Positions 15,034-26,016 of a stretch of 64,000 nucleotides of DNA are shown one piece after another. Position numbers and translations under genes: made by a program. Source of the DNA: Gloeopeniophorella convolvens. Its lineage: Eukaryota; Basidiomycota; Agaricomycetes; Russulales. Position 1 is the stretch's first letter; every line of letters starts with the position of its first letter. A model generated the notes under the pieces. It made no database searches and had not been told where the DNA came from. It worked only from the letters and a program-made list of their open reading frames with translations. The stretch covers positions 310,001-374,000 of the forward strand of contig WTXD01000006.1 of assembly GCA_022496205.1 (NCBI GenBank), written 5' to 3'.

Positions 15034-17941
15034 ATGCCCGCTGCTCGTCCGAAGAAAGAGAGCGACTCTGGCTCCGACGACACCAACACCAAGGAAGGCG
15101 CCTCCGAAAGTGGCAAGATCAAGAGAAAGTGAGTCTCGTCGTCCGAGCTTTCTCCGTTTCGCCTTTCTACCCCACGCCGTCCCTCCCGCTCTCCTTCCCA
15201 TCCCTCTTGTTACCCTTCCTCTCTCCCGCTTGTTCCTCCTCCCGCACCCACATCCTCCCCTCGCTGACCCTGCCGTGGTTTCGGCCTGTCATGTTGTTTA
15301 ATTTCTCCTCCTTCCGACTATTCCGCGCCATGCTGACATGCCTACCTTATCTGCTCTCCCAGGCGCCAATCCCAGAGCAAGTCACCATCCGCCCGCATCA
15401 TTTCCGCATCTCGCTGACCCTCCGCCCCAGGTTGCGATGCCTGCCGCGCTCGCAAGGTGCGATGTGCTAGGGAAAACCCCGACGACCCCCAGTCATCTTG
15501 CAAGCATTGCATTGCCCTCGGCATCCCATGCACGTATGACTACCAGCCCAAAAAGCGAGGCCCACCGAATTTGTACGGCATTGCAGCTTCTGCTGCTGCC
15601 AATCTGGAATCTTGACGCGCAACCTCTAGGTATTTGCGACGGCTGCAGGAAGCAGCTGCAGCCGCCGCTGTCCAGCAGCAACAGCAGCAGGAAAGCCAAA
15701 ACGGGGATGCTGCGTCCCCTGTATCTTCCAGGCCAAATTTAGGAAGTCCACGGCAATCATCCACTGCCACCGTGCCTACTGTTTCCCAGCCTGGTGCTAG
15801 CTTCCTTGAGCAATCCTTGAACAACGTTGTCCCATCTTTGCCATCAAGCTCGCTGCCATCCTCGCGTTTCGCGCTCTCGACTGACACGTATCACCCCCAC
15901 TTCCAATCTATTTCCTCCTCGTCCTTTGGCAGCCCGACGGTCGACCAGCGCTCAACGAAGGTAGAGGACACCCAGCCCTTCGTATCTCCTTCCGAGCATT
16001 TCAGTACTTATCCGTTGTACAACTGGGCGTATCGACAACACCAACCCGTGCCGCCGCCAAGCGCTTTGCCACCGCTATCCTATTATTATCGCCCCCACCG
16101 CCTCGAGGACATTGCCCCGCGTGACACTATTATGTTGATCATTGCGCTATTTTTTGACTTTGTCTACCCACTCACGCCATGCGTTCACAAACCCTCTTAC
16201 ATGGCCGATCTACATGCGCGAAGGGAAGAGCGTGATCCCCTCTTCTTTGCCCTGGTCATGTCGACCGTAGCGTCTACTCTAGTCCAACTGCCGCGGTCTT
16301 ATCTCCCCATGGAGCGGCACGCTGTGCGGAAGCTAGCGCAAACCTGCCACGAAGCCAGTCGGCACATTTCGGTCGCATCATATGACCCTCCAACATCGAT
16401 GCACGTTGTCATCCGCTACTTGTGAACGCTCCCTTCTTTCCCTCGATCTGCGCGAGGCTGATTTTTCTTGTCCTTCAGCGACTGCGTCTATCATTTTTGT
16501 GAGGGTCACGATGCCACGCAGCATGCCGCTTTCGGCGAGGCTGCGCATATTGCTGTGACGCTTCGGATGCACGAGGAGTCTTCCTACGAAGGTCTTGACC
16601 TCATTGAATGCGAAGTCCGGCGTAGGACATTCTGGCTTTTGTTTGGAGGTATGCGTCGTTTTCTCCCACTGCAGCTTTTTTTTCTCTGTACTCAACGTCA
16701 TACACTCCAGCGGACAAGTCCATGTCGATCCTATTGGGGCGTCCTATCTGCCTCCGAGACGAAGACTGCACCGTACACTTCCCAAAAGAGTTAGACGACG
16801 AATAGTAAGTGCGGTATTTATTTCCAGCCGACGTTATTCCTGAGAATATCCGGCGCTTTCCGCCGCCCCCGTACATTTCAGTATCACGCCAAGTGCGTAC
16901 CTGCCTCAGCCTCACGGCAAGCCCTCCTTGGTCTCAGGGCTCAATTACATCACCCGGATTTTTGCGTTGCTTGGGGAGATTTTGGTTCGTATCCGGGTAG
17001 ACAAACGGTCACCACCACAAGGCCAATATGCCACGGCCCGACTGGAAGAAGTCCAGTCTCTTCACTCGCGGATTATGTCGGCCCTCCTACACGCACCGGA
17101 ACCGCTTCGCCTGAAGCAGACTTCTCAGACGAACATTCCATCGGATTATGGAGGGGCAGGATTCCGACAGGCGACATTTGCTGAAGTCAAAGACTTCTTT
17201 GATAATCCAAATGCATCCAGGGCGAATGCTCTCAATCCGTTCCTTGTGATGCAGGCGAATCTATACGTGACACAGGTGAGAACGTACCCAGTTATCAGAG
17301 TTTGGCAGCTCTCACACGTCAACTTTTTTAGCAACTCGTCCGCTTCGTGATTGAGCAATACAGGGACGAGCTGGTCACACAGATCCGGGGTAGCAACGAC
17401 GAGCAGCGCATTGCTGACGACCGAGAGGCGGTCGCAAGCGACCTGCTGAATATTCTGCACAAGTAAGTATTAAACTTTGAATTTCGATGTAATTGAGGCT
17501 GATTCTCCTGCGCCAGCATCCCCATTCAGTCCATTGCTACCAATGGTCCGTCCTTGGTGAGTCGGCCCGTGCCTCCAACGGCGCTTAGGGTGAGACATCT
17601 GATTTGGCTTCAGGTTCACAAGGTTCGGTTTGTTGCCTCGACACTGCTCGATGCGGTGAGAAAGGCGGAGACGGCGCCTGCGACCGCCGCCCGGGCGCAT
17701 GCATACCTCTGTGAGTTTGCTCCCGACATCTTTCCAAGGGGCGTGATTCTGATTGGACATGCGACGCTCAGGGGACTTCCTTTCTATTCTGTCTGAGATT
17801 GAGCGAAACTATCTGTATGTCGGGACCGCGCTGACGCTGCATCCAGACCCACTGATGACACGCCCTTGGTCCAGGTTGGATGATGACAGAGACGCGACAT
17901 CTAGCGGGGACGGTATGGCGACGCTGCTGGGAAATAATTAA
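15034..17941 (+). CDS. Zn2Cys6 fungal-specific transcription factor
   Basis: Nuclear DNA-binding regulator with an N-terminal binuclear zinc cluster, CDACRARKVRCARE then SSCKHCIALGIPC (about residues 34-63), followed by the linker PKKRGPPNLYLRRLQ. A Gln/Ser-rich region comes next, then a fungal_trans domain starting near FFDFVYPLTPCVHKPSY and including RRTFWLLFGADKSMSILLGRP. Exons: 15034..15128, 15376..15380, 15431..15572, 15630..16421, 16479..16648, 16711..16804, 16882..17275, 17332..17462, 17517..17556, 17614..17710, 17772..17941. These close in frame to 709 aa. The 5-nt second exon is inferred because no other combination of splice sites joins the first exon to the zinc cluster in phase. 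The target genes are unknown; the architecture resembles XlnR-type regulators. Confidence 0.88.
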
Positions 17942-18476
17942 GACCCGTAGCCGGACGCTGTTTTGATGTGGACAGGGTGTACTTCTACTGTATCGTTCCC
18001 GGGTTGGGTTTCTTGCTTTTATTGCTCTCACGATACCCTCGCTGAACGTGACGAACGACGTATATGATAATGTTGCTGTTTTTCCCCTCTCATTTTTATT
18101 GACTTGCATGTATTAACGTTGCTCATCTTCATCGCAATGCTATCGAGGTTTCGCCGCAGAATGGCATGCCTGAGAAGGGAAGCTGACCAGCTGTGGGATT
18201 GCGGGGAAGGAGAGAAGCAGGCCGGGGTGTATTGGATCGTGCTCATGTGGCCCCTCGCCCGGTGTGTGCCGCAGCAAGGGTGGATTGACCGCTTTCGGTC
18301 GTGACGCGCCAACGCGCCAGGAGCGCCCGCTCCCGGCTAGCCGCCCGCGGGCGCCCAGGACACGCGCCGGCGCGCGCCTGCCTCTTCCGTTTTCCCGCAC
18401 TATCCCCTTCACCGTGCGCGTGCCATCGCCCCCGTGCGCCCGCGTGTCCGCCAGGCTTCGTACCATCTACACCGTC
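17942..18476. other. Intergenic, promoter region of AOS1
   Basis: 535 bp between two plus-strand genes. It becomes very GC-rich and CGCC-rich over the last 180 bp before the AOS1 start. No gene seen. Confidence 0.5.
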
Positions 18477-20044
18477 ATGTCGCTGCTCGACTCGGACCCG
18501 GGCTCAAAGGCCGTCCCTCTCCAGATTACCGAAGGTCCGGACCACGCGCGCCGCCAGCACCGTCTGCGCTCCGCGTCCTGACGCCGCCCGCAGACGAGGC
18601 CGCGCTGTATGACCGCCAGATCCGTCTTTGGGGCCTTGAGGCCCAGCAGAGGTCCGTTCGCACCCGGGTCCGGCGCGCGGTCCAGGCGCGCTGCGCTTCG
18701 CGGCGTGCTTCTCTCCGCGGCGCGGTGGTGCTCATGTGTCGGTGATAGGATGCGCAATGCGACGATCCTCGTGGTCAGGCTGCGTGGCGCCGCGACCGAG
18801 ACGATCAAAAATATTGTGCTCGCTGGCATTGGCAAGCTCGTCATCTGGGACGACGCAGATGTCGCGCCCGAGGACCTCGGCGCGGGCTTTTTCTTCCGCG
18901 ACGAGGATGTCGGGAAGAAGGTGCGTGTGTGTGCGGGCCCGCGTTCATCTGGTCTTGCGCGCCTTCTTTTGCGTGGGCGTGGTGGAGCCATTGCCATTCG
19001 CTCGTCATCTTCGCCTTCCCCTGCGCCGCACGGAGCTTGCAGCTGATTGATCGCAGCGCGTGGATGCGGCGAAGCCGAGAATCGAGGGTCTGAATCCGCT
19101 CGTGGCGGTCGAGGCAATATCCTCCGCGTCGGTGCTAGAGCGGGAGAAACTGGACACTCTCGTGCAGAGCGTGGACCTGGTCTGCGTTACTGACTCCGAG
19201 CGGGACTTCCTCGTAAGTGCAATCCACGCCTGCTGACCGCGTCACGGTAAACGCCACATGGGGACCAGATACGCGTCAACGAAACGTGCCGAAGAACAGG
19301 GAAGCCGCTCTACTTTGGAGGCACCTATGGGCTGCTGGGCTACATCTTCTGTGATTTGCTGAAGCATGAATATATCACCCCGTACGTCTCCCATATGTGT
19401 GTGGACCAGACGTTTGCTGAATACGGCCATCGCTTCCGTGCGCCCATGCGGGGCATTAGCAATCGCGCAGGGGGCAAACAGGAGACAGGCAAGGACGTCA
19501 AGGTGGCGGTTTCGTATAGCACGCTGCGCGAAGCACTGGAACACCGGTGGACGGGCGTGTCCCGCCGCCAGGCTAAAAGCTTGAACCCGGCCGTCGTGTT
19601 CATCATAATTGGTAGGAACAGCAGCGGTGCACCTGACTGGCTTGGCGGACTGAAAGACGGTTGCGAACAGCCCTGTGGGAATTTCAAAGCAGGCATCAAG
19701 GAGGTCTTCCAGATGACCCTGGACATGTGGACGAACTTGAGAACATCGCGAACACCCTGATCACGAAAGCTGAGGTCAACAAGGACGCGCTCCCCGCTAT
19801 CCCGAGGGAACTCGTCGAGTGCGTGCGATATCCTCCCTATATTAGTTTGGCTGTATGACGGCGTTGCAGAACCATGGTCACAACTGCGACACATGAATTC
19901 GCACCCGTGTGCGCCGTGGTTGGCGGGATGCTCGCACAAGACATTCTAAAAGCACTCGGCGCACGAGAAGCGCCTCTGGCCAACTTCTTCACCTTCGATG
20001 GGAGTACGGGGGGAGGGAACGTCGTGCGTATGAGCATGGCGTGA
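18477..20044 (+). CDS. AOS1: SUMO-activating enzyme subunit 1 (Aos1/SAE1)
   Basis: Non-catalytic half of the heterodimeric SUMO E1 (Aos1-Uba2), which adenylates SUMO in the nucleus. Exons: 18477..18534, 18594..18651, 18749..18920, 19057..19212, 19269..19381, 19460..19611, 19671..19818, 19870..20044, giving 343 aa (typical about 340). The start matches the family: EAALYDRQIRLWGLEAQQRMR, then a Rossmann-like ThiF fold with IVLAGIGKLVIWDDADV, VDLVCVTDSERD, YFGGTYGLLGYIFCDL and a C-terminal FAPVCAVVGGMLAQDILKALG. No transthiolation cysteine domain is present, as expected for the Aos1 half. NEDD8 E1 subunit Ula1 was considered, but that protein is longer. The partner Uba2 is not in this window. 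Confidence 0.92.
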
Positions 20045-20858
20045 CAGCGAGACCGTCAGTTGATCTTGGTCCCACATGTATGCGCATTAATCTGAGCGAG
20101 ATGACTCGCAGTTCTGGCCCCATATTTCCGATCTAGATCATCGTGTACCTTTGGGTTTGCTCTCTGGAGGGCCGGTGGTGGCCTGATGAACATCTATATC
20201 TCCCGTGATGAAGTGGAGGATAAGACGCATTCGCGAGAGAGCCCGATATGACGGAGAGCATACGGCGTCGGCGTCAGCGGCTGCCTCATAAAACACGCAG
20301 AAGCTGCGATCACATGGCCTGCAAGAAAGGACCTGCGGGCGTCGGCCTTCGGGTGTACTGGTTGGCTGCGTCGCGCTGCGGCGCTGTGAGGTGTACGACC
20401 GCCTGGAGATAGATCATGCAATGTATAGCGGTGCATCATACTTCGCCGTCACTTTATATTTATAGGAAAGCGCCCGAGGGGATCAGCTGGCGGTGGCGCC
20501 AAGAGCGTACATGTTTCCATACGAGAGCGGGTGAGCGGAGGTGCTCGCGCGAGGCTAAGTAGGGCTAAGTACATCGCAGCACGGCCACGGGCGGTCGGGG
20601 GTGCCAGCGCTGCGGATGGGTGCGTGTGATCGCTCAGCTGCGCAGCCGATGACGAGGGTCGCATGATGGCGCGTAGCGAGCGCGGAGACCGCAGCTACGA
20701 AAAGGCGGTTCCCATACCACGTGATGCAGTTTCCCACGCGAGGGAGCGCGCCCCACACGCGGCGGTTCTGCCGCAGGCCGGCCTGAACAAGCCTCTCTCG
20801 CAACTCCTCGTGCCCGCCCTTGGCCCGTCCTGCCGCTTCTCTCTCTCCCTGGCCCATC
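20045..20858. other. Intergenic between AOS1 and the KRE6/SKN1-like gene
   Basis: 814 bp. It contains a CACGTG at about 20718 and a pyrimidine-rich tract just before the next ATG, consistent with a promoter and 5' UTR. No gene seen. Confidence 0.5.
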
Positions 20859-23280
20859 ATGGCGAATCCCTCAAGACGTGTGCCCTCACCAAACCCCTCC
20901 CGATACTACGCCGTCCCCCAGAGCCCTCAAAACTATCCATACGGCCAACAACGACGAACATCACGATCTAACCGCTCCAATTCAAACACTGGCAATGCTG
21001 CTGTGGCCCCCATGCCTCCTAGGAACGATCTCGCCCAAGGTGTTGCGACAGGCGCCATAGGTGCTGGCTACGGCCCATACGCAGTGCGTCGTCCTTTTAC
21101 CTCTGCACCGGTCGTTCAATTTGACGTTGTATAATTAGCACAACCCCGCTGTGGCTGCTGGCAACCCCGTATACGGCGGCTCTGCCTCACGTTTCAGTGT
21201 CCCTCCATCTGACCGCTCTTCTACCACCGGGGACAGGCACGCACCACCAGTAACAAGTTCAACGGTCCCTGCGTACCTATGGGATACCAAGGATCCGGAC
21301 CTTGACGATGCGCTCCACAACCCGGATCCCCGCGTCGATGCGGCTCAAGATAGATCCTTCACCTTTTTCTCCAGCCGTGGCTGGGCGAATGTCTCCGTCC
21401 TCATCATTCTCGTCGCTGGTCTCGTAACTCTGTTCGCAGGATACCCCATCATCTCCTTCTACCACACAACACGGATTGTCTCCTTCGGATCGAACTTCGG
21501 CGGGAGCAACAGCTCCGGCCAGATACCTGAGTTAACAGGGCTTCCTTCTCTCATAGACCCTGCCACAGACAAGCAGTTCTATACCAAAACCGCTAGTGAC
21601 GGGAAGAATTGGAACCTGGTCTTTAGTGATGAGTTCAACACAGATGGCCGCACATTCTGGCCAGGTGATGACGCTTATTGGGAAGCTCAAGACTTTCATT
21701 ATTGGTTTGTAGCATGCGTTTTCTCTCGCTACCACCGTTCAAACCCGCGTTTGCAGGCCAACGGGGGACTTAGAATGGTACAATCCGCAGGTGAGAAGCT
21801 TCTTAGCGTCATGGTGAGGCGGGGAACTAAAGCCGCTCGACCAGGCCATCACGACGAAAGATGGCAAGCTTGTCATCACCATGACCGAACAAAGCAATCA
21901 CGACTTGAACTTCCAAAGTGGTATGTTCTTAACTTATTGACCTTGTGGCACGCATTGACTACCGATATTTCCAGGAATGTTACAGTCTTGGAACAAGTTA
22001 TGCTTCACGACAGGATATGTCGAAGTGTCTGTCAGCTTACCCGGCACCCCCAAGACCCCTGGGTTCTGGCCAGGTGAGTGACTTCCTGCCCATTCTTCGA
22101 ACTACGCTGATCCAGATTAGCTGTGTGGACTATGGGTAACTTAGTGAGTCCTTAGGTGTGAGGTTCACGAACGACGGTCTCATTCCTCCTAGGGCAGAGC
22201 CGGTTATGGTGCAACCACCGAAGGTGCGTAACCCAGGAGGCTCGCATCCAAAGCATGATACCGACTGCGGACTTCTTCAGGGATGTGGCCGTACAGCTAT
22301 GCAGCGTGTGACGTGGGCACACTGCCGAATCAGACCAACGCCGACGGGACACCTGACCTGGATGGCCTCTCGTTCCTTCCTGGCCAGCGCGTCTCGGCAT
22401 GCACGTGCCCAGGCGGTGACCACCCTGGGCCCTCCGTCACCACTGGTCGAAACGCCCCGGAAATTGATATTATAGAGGCACAAATTGATCTTAGTGTCTT
22501 CGAAGGCGAGGTGTCGCAGTCCCTCCAGGTGGCGCCTTTCAATGCCGATTACCAGTTCGACAATTCGTCTTCGTCAACGCCCATCCAGGGCTCCCAGACA
22601 CAGTTCAACTCGTACAGGGGTGGACAGTTTCAGCAAGCCATCTCGGCTGTGAGCCACATTGATTCCGCAAATTACAATGGCCAAGGCTTTGCATCGTACG
22701 CATTTGAATGGTGGACGGATCCCAACCACCGCAGCGAGGGCTATGTGCAGTGGTACAGCGAAGGCCAGCCTACTTGGCGAGCGACTGCCGCAACTCTTGC
22801 GGGTGATACGACAACCGGCATTAGTAGCCGAATCATCCCTGAGGAGCCAGCCGTGCGTCATCTCCATTCTCATGGGCATCGTTGTATGTTCATCGTGTCA
22901 ACTCGCACAGTATCTTATTTTCAATCTGGGCATGGCTCGTGAGTAATTGCAGTATACGATCGATACATCTTCTCACAGCATAACCCCAGCCTCGTTCCAG
23001 AAGCAGGACTTCGTGCACATGGAGTTCCCAAGCCAAATGCTCATCGACTACGTCCGCGTCTATCAACGAAGCGACGTTTCGAATGGTATTGGCTGCGACC
23101 CACCAAATCGTCCTACTGCCGACTACATCAACAGGTGTGCCTAGGTCCCCCCTGTTGTCACCACGGATACTGATGACTCCTCTCTGCAGACACATGAACG
23201 CGTATACAAACCCCAATTTTACGCAATGGCGCGACGCGGGATATTCCTTCCCCTCTAACTCACTTCTCGTCAACTGCTGA
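20859..23280 (+). CDS. Beta-glucan synthesis-associated protein (Kre6/Skn1 family, GH16-like)
   Basis: Type II membrane protein of the secretory pathway needed for beta-1,6-glucan in the wall. Exons: 20859..21083, 21139..21704, 21757..21790, 21845..21920, 21975..22073, 22121..22143, 22193..22223, 22281..22852, 22911..22938, 22990..23134, 23190..23280. The model closes to 629 aa. It has a disordered Ser/Pro-rich cytosolic N-terminus, one membrane segment ([18 protein letters not shown], about residues 158-175), then a luminal GH16-fold domain. Key motifs: [46 protein letters not shown] and the catalytic-type segment [11 protein letters not shown] (E-x-D-x-x-E). The C-terminal signature [18 protein letters not shown] is also present. 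Several exons are only 23-34 nt. Kre6 and Skn1 cannot be told apart from this sequence. Confidence 0.92.
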
Positions 23281-24141
23281 ACGCTGAGAGAGTGCCGGTC
23301 TCTCCTTCAGCCGACATATGTACTTTCTATCTCATGGGCCGTCCTGAGCCCCGGCCACGATCTACACGACATGATACGCATGCTGGTTGGGCCTAGGCGA
23401 TGCCTGTCCGCCCTAATTTCCGGACCCACCCTCTGATCCCGCAACTTGCGCCTTTGTTGGTTATTCTACGCACGGACTCACGATTTTCTGCAGCCCGTCA
23501 CCCTCCCAGCCCACTTTTCGCGTAGCACACGTTGCTTGCATGTTTGTCCGCACATAATATTGAACGACGATGATGCGTTTTGCGACGGCTGGTGATTGAC
23601 GAGCTGCGTTGATGGATTATGGACCTTGTTTCTATAGATCACCTTGTATCACGCACGACATTACCGTATAGGACTTGAATGAACGGTTCGTTTCGCTCGA
23701 GTGAGATGAGGTCTGTGCCTTTGGATCTTGTCCTTCCTGTCGATCGCACGGTCGACAGCTCTGACGTCTGTGTGCGCTTGTTGGACGACCATACGGAGTT
23801 CGAAGGTTGTGCGATTGGTCTTCGCTACTCGACAGCTCGGGCACCATGTCTTACTCTTTGCTCGCTTTATGCAGACACAATTGTGCGTTCAAACGCACCG
23901 CGAGCTCTAAAAGCTTCATACTGACACCGACAACGCGACAGTCACGGGTCTGTGCAGATGCCGCGCTCAACTAATCACCCGGGACCTCCATATCGCGGCT
24001 CTCCTCTCATCCGCCAGCATCAAATATAGCTACTGGCGCATTCAGTGACCTGTGAGCGAGTTCGGCTTTGTGTCCCACCCTGGAGTTGACCGTTGCCCCT
24101 CAGGCAGGACCCCTGCAAATAGCCTCCGCGCGAACTTTCAC
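23281..24141. other. Intergenic between the KRE6/SKN1-like gene and FOL3
   Basis: About 860 bp holding the 3' UTR of the glucan gene and the FOL3 promoter. The short frames have no recognisable motif. Confidence 0.5.
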
Positions 24142-25605
24142 ATGGATCTGTCGCTCGAGCGGATAAGGTTGCTGCTCTCCCATCTCCCCCGATACAGCCG
24201 GCCGACCATTCACATTGCCGGGACCAATGGCAAAGGTAGTGTGTCCGCGTTCGTCGCGTCGATACTCCAGACCAGCGGCTTCACCGTCGGCAAGTTCAAC
24301 AGCCCGCATCTCGTCTCGGTGCTGGACTGCATCACCGTGGACGGAGAGCCTGTAAGCGCTGCGTCGTACGATAGAGCGCGCAAGATCGTCGAGGATGCGA
24401 ATGCGGAGCATGGCATCGGCGCGACTAGCTTCGAGCTCCTCACGGCCACCGCCCTGACAGTCCTCGAGGCCGCGAAGGTGGATGTCGTTATCCTGGAAGT
24501 CGGCATGGGCGGGCGGGCGGACGCGACCAACGCAATCCTCGATGAGTGCGTGTTGGTGTCCGCCCTCACGGCTGTCGACCTGGACCACCAGAAGTTCCTC
24601 GGCAACAATGTGGGCGAGATCGCGATGCAAAAGGCCGGGATCGCGAGGAAGGGGAGGCCTTTCGTCGTGGGGCCGCAGAAGCATACCCAAGTTTTTGACG
24701 CGGTCAAGGTTGCGGTCGAGAAGGCGGGCGCAGACCTCGTATATGCGCTCCCTGCTGCAACGCGCGAGTGGGATGATGCCGTTGACGGACCCTTACAGCC
24801 TATTACTCCAGGATTCCCTTCATCTTTGCACCCCACTCCCATGCGCCCCGTCAGTTTGTCCTTACCGTCATTCCCGCAGCCCGTTCTTGCGCAACTTCCT
24901 TTACAGGGAGACCACCAACTGGACAATCTGGGCGTCGCAGCCAGCATCGTCTCGACCCTCTTACTCCGTTCCTCCGACGCACACCCCCTTCCTTTCCGGC
25001 AAAGGATAACCCCGGACACGGTTGCAGCAGGGGCGCGTTCGACATCATGGGCTGGGAGGTTGTCGTTCCACGACGTGCCTCTGTCGAGACTGTACCCTCC
25101 GGGGATCGCGCCTGAAGATACAAAAGGATCGCTGGTGGTGCTCGCCGATGGAGCGCACAACCCTGCTTCCTCGACTGCACTTGCCGCATACATATCCCAC
25201 CTCCTCGAGCGCGCCGTTGCGGGTGGCACACTAGATCTGGATCTGACTTTTGTTCTGGCGCTATCCCACTCACCCCCCAAAACGCCGCTGCAGACACTGA
25301 CGCCGCTGTTATTGTTCACGCGACCGGCGGGCGTCCAAGTCACCGTCAATGTGGCCGCGACGGAGTTCACTCCGGTGGCCGGCATGCCATGGGTTAAAAA
25401 TGTCCCTCGCGCAGAGATCCACGAAGCCGTCAGGCTTATCGACTCTGGCGTCAACTTGTGGGTCACGGACGACGGAACGCAGACGGATGTGGCCAACGCT
25501 CTCCTGTGGGCCCATAGACAGCAACAGGCGCACGCAAGAAAAGGGTTAATCATCGTGGCGGGCAGCTTGTACTTGGTCGCCGATTTTTATCGCATGTTAC
25601 AGTAG
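24142..25605 (+). CDS. FOL3: Dihydrofolate synthase / folylpolyglutamate synthase family (Fol3-like)
   Basis: ATP-dependent ligase of folate biosynthesis (Mur ligase superfamily) that adds L-glutamate to dihydropteroate. One exon, 487 aa. Motifs: P-loop HIAGTNGKGSVSAF (about 24-37), FNSPHLVSVLDCITVDGEPV, SFELLTATAL, VVILEVGMGGRADATNA, DLDHQKFLG and LQGDHQLDNLGVAAS. The ATG at 24142 was chosen because MDLSLERIRLLLSHLPRYSRPT fits the family N-terminus directly upstream of the P-loop; the frame is open further upstream, but only with non-ATG codons. It is very GC-rich at third positions, which creates a long antisense shadow frame. Mitochondrial or cytosolic FPGS (MET7-like) is the alternative, but the length and N-terminus favour FOL3. 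Confidence 0.88.
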   Translation: MDLSLERIRLLLSHLPRYSRPTIHIAGTNGKGSVSAFVASILQTSGFTVGKFNSPHLVSVLDCITVDGEPVSAASYDRARKIVEDANAEHGIGATSFELLTATALTVLEAAKVDVVILEVGMGGRADATNAILDECVLVSALTAVDLDHQKFLGNNVGEIAMQKAGIARKGRPFVVGPQKHTQVFDAVKVAVEKAGADLVYALPAATREWDDAVDGPLQPITPGFPSSLHPTPMRPVSLSLPSFPQPVLAQLPLQGDHQLDNLGVAASIVSTLLLRSSDAHPLPFRQRITPDTVAAGARSTSWAGRLSFHDVPLSRLYPPGIAPEDTKGSLVVLADGAHNPASSTALAAYISHLLERAVAGGTLDLDLTFVLALSHSPPKTPLQTLTPLLLFTRPAGVQVTVNVAATEFTPVAGMPWVKNVPRAEIHEAVRLIDSGVNLWVTDDGTQTDVANALLWAHRQQQAHARKGLIIVAGSLYLVADFYRMLQ

Positions 25606-26016
25606 CATATACCAGGAAATTTGAGGCTCGTAGCAGTTGTGACTAGTCAGTATGAGGGTTGTGCGTGTGTTGACGACTTGTTTCAGTGGCGATACATTTC
25701 CGTTTTGGGCATGGCGCGAAGTCGTCCTTGCGGCGGGCGCTTCAGGGAGTGTATTGGGCCCGGAATATTCTGCGCGACCACACTCCGTCCACACCTCTGG
25801 CTCTCTCTTTGCGCGGCATCTCTATGCCCCCGGGCTCCCTTCATTGCTGTCTGTGCTTTCATGAATCTCCCTAGGGGTGATAGAAACGAAATTGAGGGCC
25901 TCGGGTTCGCGGCCTCTGGTGGGGGACGAACTGCCGCCCCTCCTCGCAACCGCAGGGATGCGTCGGGCTCCGAAGGGTGCGTCACCTTTCTAACTGCTAA
26001 CTCTACTTTCTGACAC
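25606..26016. other. Intergenic between FOL3 and the ULP2-like gene
   Basis: About 410 bp. No gene was seen; it probably carries a FOL3 3' UTR and the ULP2-like promoter. Confidence 0.45.

Noticed and set aside
24210..25553. 447-codon open frame on the minus strand
   Set aside because: It lies exactly antisense to FOL3; strong GC bias at third positions removes stops. The plus strand has clear family motifs, the minus strand none.
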